From positions 19,381,501 through 19,445,500 of the forward strand of contig CM066740.1 of assembly GCA_033961575.1 (NCBI GenBank): a stretch of DNA of 64,000 nucleotides, in the 5' to 3' direction. Positions 11,766 to 22,550 of the stretch are shown one piece after another; within the stretch, counting starts at the first letter, position 1; every line of letters starts with the position of its first letter. The notes below the pieces were generated by a model. The model was not told where the DNA came from. It searched no databases and was given only the letters and a program-made list of their open reading frames with translations. Made by a program: the position numbers and the translations under genes. Source of the stretch: Aselliscus stoliczkanus. Its lineage: Eukaryota; Chordata; Mammalia; Chiroptera; Hipposideridae.

Positions 11766-12960
11766 AAAGGCCAGCTTCTAGTTCATAGGACAGGTGGACG
11801 TCCCATCCCAGGCATTTGAAATGGCAAACATTCAGTGTCTCTGTGTGTCAAGCATTTGAAAAACACCTTGTGCAATACTATAAATATTAAATATTTCATA
11901 CATTTCAAGAAGAAAGAGTAATCTAGAACTATTGTCAATAATTTTTTCCGGACCAAACCAAGAGCTTGTCATTATTTAGCTTCATGCCTGATGTTTCAAT
12001 CCAGTATTTCCTGTTGTGTGATAACAACCACAGGATCTTGTAAGAAAGTTCGGTGGCTCAGGATTCAGCAAGAGCTCACCATGGCCTACTGGGCCATCAT
12101 TTCTAAACAGCTTTGAAATACTCTTTTGAACAAGTACTATATGCCAAGAACTGTGATATAGGCCTTGGATGAAAAAAAACAGGTAAGGGCATACTGAAAT
12201 AGTAGAGATTTGCCATGGGTGCTCTGAGAGAACAGAAGAAAGAACTCTCAACCACCTTAATCTGGAAGACAACAGAAATAATGACTTGACCATCATCTTT
12301 CTCTGTCATTACCCTTTTTACTATATTTTTCAAGTGTCAGACTATGTCCTAGAAAAACTACAAGCAAAAGCATACATCTTCTTTTCAAAGCAATGCAAAC
12401 AGAGAAGGTTGGGTAAAATTCAGATTTACTTTACGTTATTTAAATTCCAATGACAGTCTCTATATTTTATAGCGCAATAAACTTTCACTAGCTATACCTT
12501 GATGTATGTAAAGATAGATAAATAACAAAATTAATAGCATTTATTTTATCTAATTCAAAGATCTCCATTATTTGTGCTATAAATAATACTGGTCATTAGT
12601 ACTTGTCTACAAGCAGTAAGTACCTTTTAATTATAACTCATTATGGCAAACACCTACAAAGCATCGCTTGCTGTCCCTTCCCTTCTAGGTAGAGAATCTC
12701 TAGGTTACAGAGGGGTTCATTTCCTACACATATGCATATGTCTTTGTGCACTGAAACTGGAAGACTCCTTTCCATTTTAAACGTTTCCCTTGGACAATGA
12801 TCAATTTTTTGTGTGAGCGGTATTTTATCTTTTAATTTATTTTAACTGCTTGAAATGGACCAGCTGCAGAATGGGAAGTGTGTTGACATTTATCTGAAGT
12901 CTTATCTTTATTAAATCACTTGTATTATTGCACTACATAAACAACTTAATAAACACAGCA
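11766..12960. other. Single-copy DNA with an L2-like fragment
   Basis: At about 12110-12180 'gaacaagtactatatgccaag' followed by 'ctgtgatataggccttggatg' looks like the reverse complement of an L2 3' end. The minus-strand frames at 11982-12333 show no protein family signature. The rest is AT-rich single-copy DNA. Confidence 0.4.
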
Positions 12961-12970
12961 AACACTTATC

Positions 12971-13056
12971 TAGCTGGAGTCACTAAGTCTATTGAGTCAG
13001 CCAATTGACTCTTAATTTTCTGGAAAAGATAAAACCTCCTGTATCAGTTGAGTCAC
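12971..13056. promoter_or_regulatory. Cluster of AP-1/NF-E2-type motifs (candidate enhancer)
   Basis: Two perfect TGAGTCA motifs lie at 12993-12999 and 13049-13055, with a GAGTCA at 12977-12982 and an inverted TGACTC at about 13006-13011. GATA-type 'cttatct' and 'aagataaaa' lie within the same 90 bp. TGAGTCA is the consensus of AP-1, and with a following GC of NF-E2/MAF proteins. That the cluster works as an enhancer is inference; motif clusters also occur by chance in AT-rich DNA. Confidence 0.35.
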
Positions 13057-13407
13057 TGGGGAAATTAAGTCTTCAGTTATCAAATCTGTTACCAAATCCG
13101 AAGTACCCCCCATGAGTACTTGGAGGGCTGTTGATTCTTTCTTTTCTATAGATGCCCAATGGAACTGGATAGTGACCTTTTTACTCATTCTACTTTACAA
13201 ATGTAAACACAGTCAGGAAGATTTTTTTTCTATCCTCCCCCAATACCCCAATAACTTTCAGTTGCCCTTTGCCATACTTGATATTATCAAGGGATTACTG
13301 CGTTTTCTTCAATATTCACACTCACATTCATAATGAAAAAGACAATGAGATTGTGTCCTCCCCAAATGAAGTTAAATGGAAGGTTTAGAATGTTCTTTGT
13401 GGTCTAA

Positions 13408-13642
13408 ATCTGTGCTGTCAGATATGGTAGCCACTGGCCACATTGAAATGAATTTAAAATTTAGATGAACTTAAATTACATAAAATTTAAAGTTCTGTTT
13501 CTTACTCACACTGGCCACATCTCAAGTCCTCAGTACCCATGTATGACCAGTAGCTGCCTGATTGCATGGCACAGAGATAGAACATTTATATTCTATCTCT
13601 GCAGGAAATTGTCCTGCAGGAAATTCTACAGGACAATGCTGA
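13408..13642. mobile_element. Ancient non-autonomous DNA transposon with terminal inverted repeats
   Basis: The left end 'atctgtgctgtcagata' and right end 'gacaatgctgat' are inverted relatives of a CAGTGCTGTCCAATAGAA-type mammalian DNA transposon. Internal 'agccactggccacat' and 'ggccacatctcaagtcctca' match the 'tagccacat...acatttcaagtgctcaat' phrases of that family. A 9-bp inverted repeat 'attgtcctg/caggacaat' sits near the right end. Non-coding; family from memory. Confidence 0.6.
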
Positions 13643-13687
13643 TCTAAATAACCAACAAAATGACCAATAGTCTAGTCTAAACGCCTT

Positions 13688-13722
13688 CTCCTTTTTTTCT
13701 TTCTTTCTTTTTCTTTTTTTTA
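13688..13722. repeat. Polypyrimidine tract
   Basis: A nearly pure C/T run with TTTC units between the DNA transposon and the antisense L1. Simple low-complexity DNA. Confidence 0.8.
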
Positions 13723-13744
13723 ATTGTAAGGCTATTACTTTCAA

Positions 13745-14135
13745 TCCCATTTTAAAGTACCTTTTAGTACATTTCTTTTTTTAATGCAAAAAGTGTATTG
13801 AAATCTCCTTTGTCCCTTTCCTCAATACAATTCCCTTCATCCCCTGAGGGAACCAATATCCTGAAGTTGAAAAGCATCTCTCCCACCTATTTTTTATGCT
13901 TATTTTTCCTAAAATAGGGTATAGTAGCATTTTAAAATTTGTAATAAAAACAATTTGATTAAAAATGTTCACTCAACATTTCAATTTAGAAATGTATGCA
14001 TGGTAATAGTTTATTATTACATTGCAGGTAGGTCTCAGATCATTTTTATTCCATTGCATGAATATACCCTATTTATTCAGGCATACTGGGCCTCATATAT
14101 ATTTTTAAAATATTTTCCTTTTCAGGAATAGCCAT
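13745..14135 (-). mobile_element. L1 LINE 3' fragment, antisense
   Basis: Phrases 'gttcactcaacatttcaatt', 'cattttt(a)ttccattgcatgaatatac' and 'aggaatagccattgatgtgg' follow the reverse complement of old L1 3' regions ('cactcaacact...ttccattgtatgaatataccac'). No open frame survives. Subfamily not assigned. Confidence 0.6.
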
Positions 14136-14416
14136 TGATGTGGTTAAGTGATCAATACAAAAAAAAGATAATGGAATAAAAATTATGATTTCATGTAACA
14201 AATACATCCTTCTCTCTTATTTATCACAGACAATTCTCCACTACCAAATAAAGACCTCAGTGATCAGGTGCTATTAAACATAAGGGTTTTAATGCTTCTT
14301 TTCCCCAGATACTGTTTATTTAAAAGACAGTAGACAATTACAGAGATCAAAGGTGTAAGAAAATAAAACTTTCTAGTGAAAAGAAAGTATTGATAATGTA
14401 ATCTTTTCATAGTTTT

Positions 14417-14543
14417 TGTTTGTTTTTCTTTTTGTTTTTTTGTTTTTTTGAGGGCAGTGTCACTGGCCCTCCTAGGTGGGACTCAAACCAGGGCCGCTGG
14501 CTTCCCAGGCCAGCGCTTACCCACCGCACCACTCGGCCGGCCC
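14417..14543 (-). mobile_element. Short-form tRNA-headed SINE, antisense
   Basis: On the plus strand it is a T-rich tail, then 'gagggcagtgtcactggccctc', then the reversed tRNA-like head ending 'actcggccggcccc'. A 14-bp target-site duplication 'cttttcatagtttt' at 14403-14416 and 14544-14557 is perfect, so this short copy is young and complete. Confidence 0.92.
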
Positions 14544-14557
14544 CTTTTCATAGTTTT

Positions 14558-14983
14558 AAGAGCTTCTTTCACTCACTTTTGGCTCTACTAAAGGACAGAA
14601 TATGATCTCTGCCATGTGGTGAAAGGAGGTTGAATGCAACACAGATGGCAGGCTTAACCGGTAATCATTCTATAACCAGTATGATCCAACTCACCCACTT
14701 GGGGAACAAAACAAAAAACAACAATAAAAAAAGCCACATATTTATTTTTAATATTCAAATTAGCCACTTGAGTTCTTGTAGTATCCAGGTTAGACTCTGC
14801 CTCCCCTGTGACATACGAAAATCAGATGAGCTTTCTTAGTTTGAAGATGGAAGCACTATTCCCAGTGGCCTCTCAGAGCCTGAGCATATCGTGAGCTCTC
14901 CTCAGGTCTCTCCTCAGTTTCTGCCTCTATTTGGCAGCCACATTGGAAATAGGCCATTTATACAATCAGAGGCTGTTTTCAGT
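14558..14983. other. Single-copy DNA
   Basis: No recognisable gene or repeat; short A-rich patches only. Confidence 0.3.
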
Positions 14984-15130
14984 TACTGTATGCCAAGTAC
15001 TTAACATATCGTAGCTTATTTAATCCTCATAAAAACCCTCAGAGGAATGTATTATCTTTGTCTCCTTTACATCTCTGACAAAACCAAGGCTCAGAGAAAT
15101 TTAGAAAATGGCAAAGATTACTTATCTATG
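14984..15130 (-). mobile_element. MIR SINE fragment, antisense
   Basis: 'gtatgccaagtacttaacat', 'gcttatttaatcctcataa' and 'aaggctcagagaaatttag' follow the reverse complement of the MIR core and 3' part. Ancient and eroded. Confidence 0.7.
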
Positions 15131-15654
15131 AAATAACAGAACTTCAATTCGAGATATTTGTCTCAAGTCAAAACTCTTTAAATGACACTGGCTTTTCAAT
15201 AAATACTTATTGAATGAAATATTTTATTAAATAATCCAGAAAAACCAATCTAGCCTCAGTTTTGACCAAACTAGCTATGTGAACCTGGCAATAATATTAA
15301 TGATTACAGCTCTAATATTTTATTTAACTTAATAAATCATTAATTAATAACCTCTTTCACCTAGAACCTCCACTGTCTCACCTATGCAATTGGAGGATGA
15401 AATTAGATGGCCTCTAAGGTGTCTTCCAAGGCTAAAATTGTGTGAGGCTAAATGACAAAAATCATTAACAAGTGTTGATAAAGATACATTTGTTATAACA
15501 AGATCTCTCTGAAACAAACAAAAACAAATGTATGACATAACTGTAAATATAGTGAATGCTAAAAGTACAAATAAAAATAAATATAAATACTGAAAATGTG
15601 AATTATAATTCAACTTTCAGTTATACATTGATAAATTGCTTTGTTTTTAACAAG

Positions 15655-15800
15655 TGAGACTATAAGCTCCATGAGGACAAGAGAGTGGTTGGTTTGCTCC
15701 TCCTTATTATATACCTAGAACTGTGTTTCACATCAAATGGTTGTTTACTAAATACCTGTTGACTGGATGGATGGATGGATGCATGCATGAATGAACGGAC
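15655..15800 (+). mobile_element. L2 LINE 3' end plus GGAT microsatellite
   Basis: 'gactataagctccatgaggac', then 'tagaactgtgtttcac' and 'actaaatacctgttgactgg', is the familiar 3' end of an L2 in sense orientation. It runs into (GGAT)n and (GCAT)n at about 15767-15788, a microsatellite grown from the L2's terminal repeat. Confidence 0.65.
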
Positions 15801-15814
15801 TTTGTTAAATAAAT

Positions 15815-16353
15815 TGGGGGAGGAGCAACAGCTGCCCGGCTGCTCAGCTTCACAGAGGAGCTCAGAGCCAGTCACCCAGCCCGTGCCCACCTAGATGCCC
15901 AGAGGAAGATCAGCTCAGCCAGAGGAGATCAGGGAGGTGGTCAGCTAAACCTGCTCCTGCAAGGGTGGAAATACAACCAAAAACAGCAGCAGGAAAGGTT
16001 ACATCTTCAGATAAAAGAGTGAAACAAAGGGAAGAGGAGAGCAAAAGGGAAAATAGGCCAAAGGGCCTAAGCAGGAAACTAAAGGTTAACCTACAGAAAA
16101 TGGAGAAACTGAAAATGAGGAGAGTCCAGCCTTGGACGAAGCAGGAGAGAAAGACGGTAAGAGTGATTAATATCATACGCCATGTCTTATCAGTGTTCCC
16201 TGTTGTACAATCCCTTGTACAATCCAGAGGAATATTTTTATCAACTATTTTGTAAATGGGAGTTTTCTAGTAGAAACACTTTTAATAAGGAGGGAATCCC
16301 ACCTCATCCCATTGTTAAATGTAAATGGTTTTTTAAGAGGTGAAATCATTTGC

Positions 16354-16396
<43 letters not shown>

Positions 16397-17036
16397 TTTT
16401 TGGTACAGTCAGGAAATAGTGAAATATTGAATAATGTGAGGCTTGGACTATTTTGGGTGTCAGCTTAACATTCTATCGATTTGGAGGGGGTAGTTTTTAT
16501 ACCCTGTAACACAAAGCATACTAAATGGCAATTTGTAGTCACAATCACGTGCTCGATGTGTCTTGAACATTTTAAATCAATTCTATTCCCATGTTATTTT
16601 TTAGTAGAATTGTTCCCTAAAGAAAGCCAGTCCTTGATCTTGGTTCTCCTTGTCAGGATTGTGTGTCCCCTGTCATCATTGTTCATGGTAGTCCAGTTTT
16701 TCTAATAATGTGCTTTTCTAAGAATTGCTTTGTTAATGTGCTGTGAGAAATTGAAACTGTGGGTGTGTAGTATGTATGATATTATATTATAGAGTGGTGG
16801 GACTTATCATGTAACAGCTTATCAATATTTGAAGATATTGTTACTTGATACCCTCTTAAGAAAAATTTGCCTCCAAATTTTGAGCTGGAAAGTCACTAGA
16901 ATAGCTGTTTAGAAAAGAATGACAACTACAGGGCTTTTTAGATTTTCAGTATGTCCATCAAAGTTGTGTCCATCAAGATTGAAATGTCTGTGTACTGACC
17001 CTCAAAATAACCAATAAAATCTCAATTATGATAGGA
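15815..17036 (+). pseudogene. HMGN1: HMGN1 processed pseudogene (high-mobility-group nucleosome-binding protein 1)
   Basis: An intronless copy of the HMGN1 mRNA. HMGN1 binds nucleosomes and loosens chromatin; this copy cannot make it. The start-like ATG is at 15894. The nucleosome-binding core is still visible as RRSGRWSAKP from 15923 (family: RRSARLSAKP), followed by KVTSSDKRVK (family: DKSSDKKVQ). The start codon and the stop-equivalent TAA at 16168 lie in different frames from this core, and about 26 nt are missing from the usual roughly 300-nt coding region, so it is broken by frameshifts and a small deletion near the N-terminus. From 16170 about 860 bp closely follow the HMGN1 3' UTR, down to the AATAAA polyadenylation signal at 17013-17018. 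No clear poly(A) tail or target-site duplication is left. Recognition of the gene is from memory of the mRNA. Confidence 0.88.
16351..16400 (+). repeat. (TTTA)n microsatellite within the HMGN1 pseudogene 3' UTR
   Basis: About twelve perfect TTTA units where the parent 3' UTR, as I recall it, has only a short 'tttattttttggtaca'. The flanking 3' UTR resumes at 'tttttggtacag'. The array therefore probably expanded after the retrocopy landed. Confidence 0.85.
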
Positions 17037-17214
17037 AGGGAACAAACACTAACAAGATCCTTTATATCTCAGTTCATTGCCTCTTAGGACCCTATGCGAC
17101 AGGAAAAATAGTCAATAAAAGTATGAATCGCTGATGTCCGTTTACAGAGCTTAAGAGATTGAGTTTTACATCTGTTCATTTATGTATACAAGGGAGATAA
17201 GAATACCTACTAAG

Positions 17215-17325
17215 CAGTTAGGACTTCTGTGGCAAACTGTCATAGACTGGGAGGCTTAACCCACAAACATAAACTTCTCATAGTTCTGGAGGCTGGGAAG
17301 TCCAAGATCATGGTGCTGGCAGACC
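17215..17325 (-). mobile_element. MaLR-type LTR end, antisense fragment
   Basis: 'tggcaaactgtcatagactg', 'ggaggcttaacccacaaac' and 'ctggaggctgggaagtccaag' followed by 'atcatggtgctggcaga' is the reverse complement of the 3' end of an MST/MLT1-class LTR. Only about 110 bp are recognisable. Confidence 0.7.
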
Positions 17326-18904
17326 TACTAAAAACTACTTTACACAAACTAAAACACACCTCTGTCTGTCTTAGAGTACCCTCAGGCATTTTAAAATACA
17401 GAAAACCCTTCAGAACTAAACAAAAGTTCTTCAGATTATTAGTTCCTCACAAGTTTGGGAGCAGTATTCCAAGGAGGTCCCAGTCAGCCAGCTTCACTGG
17501 CCAGTTAACAAGATGGCACAGGGTTCCAAGGAAAATGGAGTGGGGGGAGGTGTGCTTCTCTCAACATATCCTGCAAAAATCTGGGAATCCTTGGAAGGAT
17601 CCCTGCTAAGGAGGTGAAAATCTGACTCAACGCCTGACTCTTTTTAGCTCTTTTCTCTGGAGGTGGGGGAAACAAAGTTACAGAAAAGCACATCAGCAGG
17701 ATGCCTTTTGGGTAGAAGAAGAGGAACACAAAAAGACTGGACTAGTATCTACATCCATTGCAGTCCCTCCTTATTCCACCAGGTCCATAATGAAACTCTC
17801 TCTATCCGACATGTGGGCTCCCTTTTCTTTAAAAGGAATCTCACCTTTGCCAAGAATAAAAAGACTCCAGGCAACGAGACACAGACATGATGAAAGAAAG
17901 TCCTAGAAACATGATGTAGTACCCAGAAGAAATGCAAACTTGATAGAACTGGTACACACATGGCCATTTTAGGCCAGAACAACAAGATGAAGTTCTAATA
18001 GTTGTCCAATTCATTTCGACCTGAAATAGATTGGCAATTGGATTTTTGAAAACTGTGTGCCATGCTACATTGTTAAATCACTGTAAATCAAGGCATGATG
18101 AACTAACCTGATGTTAATTGTTAATATTGCTCCCAGGCTTCATTTCTTTCATAATGTAGAGCTATGCTTTATTTTCAATAGCTTTTCCAATACGCCTAAT
18201 TGCATGTTATAACTGAAAGCTCTTTGTAAAATTCTAAAGCCTTATCTATTAAATATTCTTCCATTATTATTTATCTACATTCAATTCTCACATAGAAAAT
18301 CTTCCCAGGTACTACTCTCAAATAAAACTTTAGTAATTGTCAGTTTTCCTAATATAAAGATCTTTACAAAGCCCAATAAACTCCTCTCCTTCTCCCCTTT
18401 CATTCATAGAGATTTTAATCTGATAATATATCTCAGCAGGTATCCACTTTAATAAGTACTGAATGTAAAACACAGAAATATTCATTGTTAGAGTATTCCT
18501 AATTCTTTTGATCCTAATACTAAAAGCAGTTTCAAAGGAAAAGGAGAAAGACACAATCCCATTATTCCATTATTTTCTTGGCATTGAAAAAAGTTCCATA
18601 GCCCACTTTATTAGCCGTTTTCCAAGTCAAGCTGATGATTTCTGGCCTCTGCCCTTGGGTGCTTTCCAAGGTATTTAGAGGAATATATCACCTTGACTGA
18701 TACGCGATATAACTATTTTGTACAGCTATGAAATTAACTGTTCACCCTCAGCCTGGGGTTTAATGGGATCTGGGCTTGATATGGGCATTATTTAATAACT
18801 CAATATTCAACACCTTTGCTTTATAAAGTTCAACACTTCAACAAATGCTGACCACTGGTTGTTTTTGCTGAGAATCCCCTCTTTTAGCCTCACCAAGAAC
18901 ATTC
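17326..18904. other. Unclassified stretch downstream of the LTR fragment
   Basis: 17326-17990 is less AT-rich than its surroundings and could be a continuation of an LTR element I do not recognise. Open frames of 75-126 codons run through it but show no family motif. 18000-18904 is AT-rich single-copy DNA. Confidence 0.3.
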
Positions 18905-19015
18905 TTCTCACTTGTTCAACAAATACATTTGTTGAGTATCTACTATATGCCAGGTGCTAGGTGCTTATGATGGTAAATCAAGTAAACTCACTCCTCATGG
19001 AGCTTAAGGTGAAAA
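18905..19015 (-). mobile_element. L2 LINE 3' end, antisense
   Basis: 'ttcaacaaatacatttgttg', 'agtatctactatatgccagg' and 'actcctcatggagcttaagg' are the reverse complement of the L2 3' terminus. Ancient and non-coding. Confidence 0.75.
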
Positions 19016-19726
19016 GCTTTCTGGAAAATTATACAGCTTTCTTGCTCTTTTAAAGTTTCCATATAGATTCACTCCTGCATTTAGCTAGTTCTCATTCATC
19101 TGGAATTCTGGTCATTTTTGTTAGTCATCTCTAGCGCCTGTGTTTATAATACAGTATTATATTTACATGTGAGAAAGGCTAAATAAGTCCAAACGATTCA
19201 GTTTGTTGAGGAGATGTTGTGTTATATATGAAACTGTATTTCTAGATCATGCTTTTCCCTGACAATTTGAATTTATGAGACAGCACTGAATTCCATGTTA
19301 ATATTGTAGTGTTTTGGAATCATCATCTTGTTACATGACTTTGCCTCATTGTTTCTTATGAATTGGAGGTGGAAGGGAGGCGGGAAAGAATTAAGAAAGT
19401 TAGCAACTTTGTTTTAAAGTATTACAAGCATTTTTTGCTATGTGTCCCCACAGTACTCAACACATAAATTTATATATTGCATATTATTTTCTATAACCTG
19501 CCTTTTCCTTTCCAATTTCCAATTCCTACCCTGTAATTTCTAAGTACACATAATTACTACTTCAGGTGTTAAATCCTACATTTGCAAGTATCTACACCCC
19601 AGCCCTCCAAAACAAAAGACATCAGCTAGCTAAATACAATTACCACATTATAAAATGTGCAAATTTTAGCAATAATCATGGTCTAAGAATATTCAAACAT
19701 AGACACTCTTCTTCAAGAAGCTGAAT

Positions 19727-19881
19727 AAAGAGAATAATGGTGAAATCTAGCTTTTGCCTCAATAATTTTGACTTCAGTATGCATACTTAATAAGTGACCA
19801 ATCTCCAAAAAGAGAATAATGGTGAAATCTAGCTTTTGCCTCAATAATTTTGACTTCAGGATGCATACTTAATAAGTGACC
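19727..19881. repeat. 73-bp direct duplication with a 9-bp spacer
   Basis: Copy 1 spans 19727-19799 and copy 2 spans 19809-19881, a period of 82 bp. The copies differ at a single position (cagTatg versus cagGatg). Such identity against an eroded background implies a recent local duplication. Confidence 0.92.
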
Positions 19882-19989
19882 CAAATATTAGGAAACAGAA
19901 AATACCCCCAGAATACGTGTCACTATGTGAATATTGACAACATTTTGCCCTCGTTGTAGGGAAGGTTCTCCATCTTCCTGATTTGCAGT

Positions 19990-20130
19990 TCAATATTCAT
20001 TTATTTAATCATTAGGGAAACACATTTTTTGAGCTCTGACTACCACCATTTGTCTAGGTGTGAAGATATTGTTGCAGGAAATAGGAACAGCTTCCTGTCC
20101 CCATGAAGGTTACTTTCTAATGGGAGAGGC
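19990..20130 (-). mobile_element. L2 LINE 3' end, antisense
   Basis: 'attcatttatttaatcatta', 'ttgagctctgactaccacca' and 'cctgtccccatgaaggttac' then 'tttctaatgggagaggcaga' follow the reverse complement of an L2 3' end, worn. Confidence 0.6.
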
Positions 20131-20559
20131 AGATAAGCCCTCTGCTCTAGGCACTGACTCAGTCACATGGGCAGGGATCCCTGCTTGGTGTGAATGTGGT
20201 AGGCAATGCTGAAGTTGCCCTTGTTGTGAATAGTCTCCTACATTTAATATGCAGTCTGAATACAGCACCTCTACCACCGAAATCCACCAGGTCACACTTT
20301 ATTGGCAATAATGTTCATACAAAAGCCATTGATATTTAGCAAATTCTGTAAGTGAAATTCATAATAGAAGAGCATGGTATCTGTTATCACAAAAATGATT
20401 TAAAGGAAACCAATCAATTACATCTTTGGAGGACAATTTCACTGTGTTCTCATATGATATCCAGCCTTTCCCAGTTGTCTGCAGCAGGCATTCATTCTGA
20501 TTGGAACCTGTGCTGTACCAATTGTTAAACATTCAAATATCACCCTGGCAATGCTTGCC

Positions 20560-21155
20560 AAAATTTTAGTTAGACATGCCTTTTGACCCAGTAATTTCAC
20601 TCATGAGTATAACCTACAGATACACTTGCACATGTAAGAAATAGTCCATTAAAAGAATATTCTCTATAATATCATTCAGTACAGTAAGGGACTGAAAATG
20701 ACCTACATATCCATTACTGGAGGTCTGGTTAAATAAATTATGGCACATCCACAGAATGGATTATTATATAGTTTTTATGAGACAACTCTGTGTGTAATAA
20801 TATGGAAAACTCCTTTAAAAACACTGTTAATTGTTTTTGTTAATTGTTAATTGTTCTCCAAATCAAGATGGAGAACACTGTGCAATATGCTACTATAAAT
20901 ATTTGTGTATCCATGCACACATACATATACAAGTAAGTACGCACATTTAGTTATAAGTGCATTGACTGTGTCTCTGAATATACAAAAACAGGTAACTGGT
21001 TGCCTTAGGGAGGGGAGTAGGTAGCTACTTAACTGGACAGTAGGAGAGAGGCTTACTTTTTACCTGACATCTCCTTGGTATCTTTTGAACTTTATACTAT
21101 GTGCATGTGTACCCTTCTTATACTACTTTTTGAAAGAAAACCAAATAAACATAGT
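20560..21155 (+). mobile_element. L1 LINE 3' end (old L1M type)
   Basis: 'ccttttgacccagtaatttc', 'actggaggtctggttaaat' and 'ggcacatccacagaatgg' mark the end of L1 ORF2. The 3' UTR follows with 'taactggttgccttagggag' and 'ggtatcttttgaactttata'. ORF2 reading is destroyed. Confidence 0.75.
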
Positions 21156-21280
21156 GCCCCTTATTTTCTTTACACCAGAGAAAAAATTAACGTCATTGCA
21201 ACGTTAAAATAAGAGACATAAAAATCAAACATTCTCAGGTAACTTCTACTCTAACCAGAAAGAGTATACACATGCATATA

Positions 21281-21517
21281 CTGGCGGTGCCAAAAAAATG
21301 TATACAAGTGGACATTTTGGTCAACGTTGCTCAAGCAGTAGTTCGCCATAATCAGAAGTGTCTGGACGTTGATGGTAACCACTCTGAGCCCCTCTTGTAA
21401 TTGCAGAAGTCAAATATGACTTATATTCATCTTTTCTTAACAGTATATATTGAGTATTACAATTTTAATAGTTTTTTACTTTCTTAAAATGTATATACAT
21501 TTTTTTGGCATCCTCCA
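21281..21517 (-). mobile_element. Mariner-type MITE, copy 1
   Basis: A 237-bp element bounded by TA at 21279-21280 and 21518-21519, as expected for Tc1/mariner insertion. The left end 'ggtgccaaaaaaatgtatac' and right end 'gtatatacatttttttggca' are inverted repeats. The inside matches the copy at 43288 over its whole length in the opposite orientation. It cannot encode a transposase and must have been mobilised in trans. Confidence 0.85.
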
Positions 21518-21519
21518 TA

Positions 21520-22091
21520 TATGCTGTGGGGTTTTTCCCTCTTTATCTTATAATTCTCATCAAATGTTACTAACCTGTATATTTTACATTATGTATAATC
21601 CAGAAAACTGATAAACAGCTCACATGTAGTTTAGGACTGGTTCCTGATTTTTTTCCTCTGTGTTTAATGTTTTTAAATAGGGTGGAAAGTGGCTTGCAAA
21701 GCCAAGCACACTCCATATAAAAGCTGGTGCTTAGGGGCTCTAAGTCAATCTCAAGCTCATTATTTATCCTTTAGCACATCACTTGTCAATTTCTACTCAC
21801 AGGCATACAGAAAAGACTCACACCTATTGAACTTGACCTTTTGTTTTCAGAAAATTCAGAATTTCTTTAGAAGGCACCACCACATATACTGGCAATGGTA
21901 TATTTTAAAAAGCATCTTAATTCAATTATTTTAAGGGCAATGTCTTTAATTTTTCACTTTACTGTCAACTGCTGATGCATATAGACGTAAGTACAAATAG
22001 ATTATTTTCAAAGACTGTCAGGGAAGATTTTTAATCTATAATAAACAAAGAAAAGTTTGCATCTCCAGAAAATGAAACTTTGCCTCAAGAT
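21520..22091. other. Single-copy AT-rich DNA
   Basis: No feature recognised; the 81-codon frame at 21689 has no domain signature. Confidence 0.3.
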
Positions 22092-22106
22092 AAATTTAGC
22101 ACTTTA

Positions 22107-22535
22107 GGGCCGGCCAACTGGCACATTGGTTAAGACCTGGTTATGAGATGCCAGCAGCCCCAGTTTGGATCCCACATATGAGGGCCAGTGACACTGCCCT
22201 CTACAGCTAACAACACCTCCACTTGGAGCTGGGCTGTGGAGCCCCGGTGATGGTGTGGGCTGCAGCCCCTGCTGCAGTGGGCTGCCATAGGCTGCAGTGA
22301 GTGGCCGGCAGCCAGCGTGAGCTGCCAATAGCCTCGGTGAGAGACATCCAGAGGCCAGTGACCGATCTGCCTCATTTGGGAAGAGCGCAATGACGATACC
22401 AACATGTGTCAGTGAAGCAACGTCCTCTGCAACTAGACTGAAGAACAAAAAGACAGCAACTTGTCTGTTCCCCTTCCCCAATTCCCCAAGCTGTTCCCCT
22501 CCCCAATTCCTCAATAAAAAAATCTTTAAAAAAAA
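22107..22535 (+). mobile_element. Long tRNA-headed SINE, subtype B
   Basis: Head 'gggccggccaactggcaca', body with 'ggagctgggctgtggagccc', tail 'caattcctcaataaaaaaat' plus A. A perfect 15-bp target-site duplication 'aaatttagcacttta' lies at 22092-22106 and 22536-22550. Confidence 0.93.
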
Positions 22536-22550
22536 AAATTTAGCACTTTA

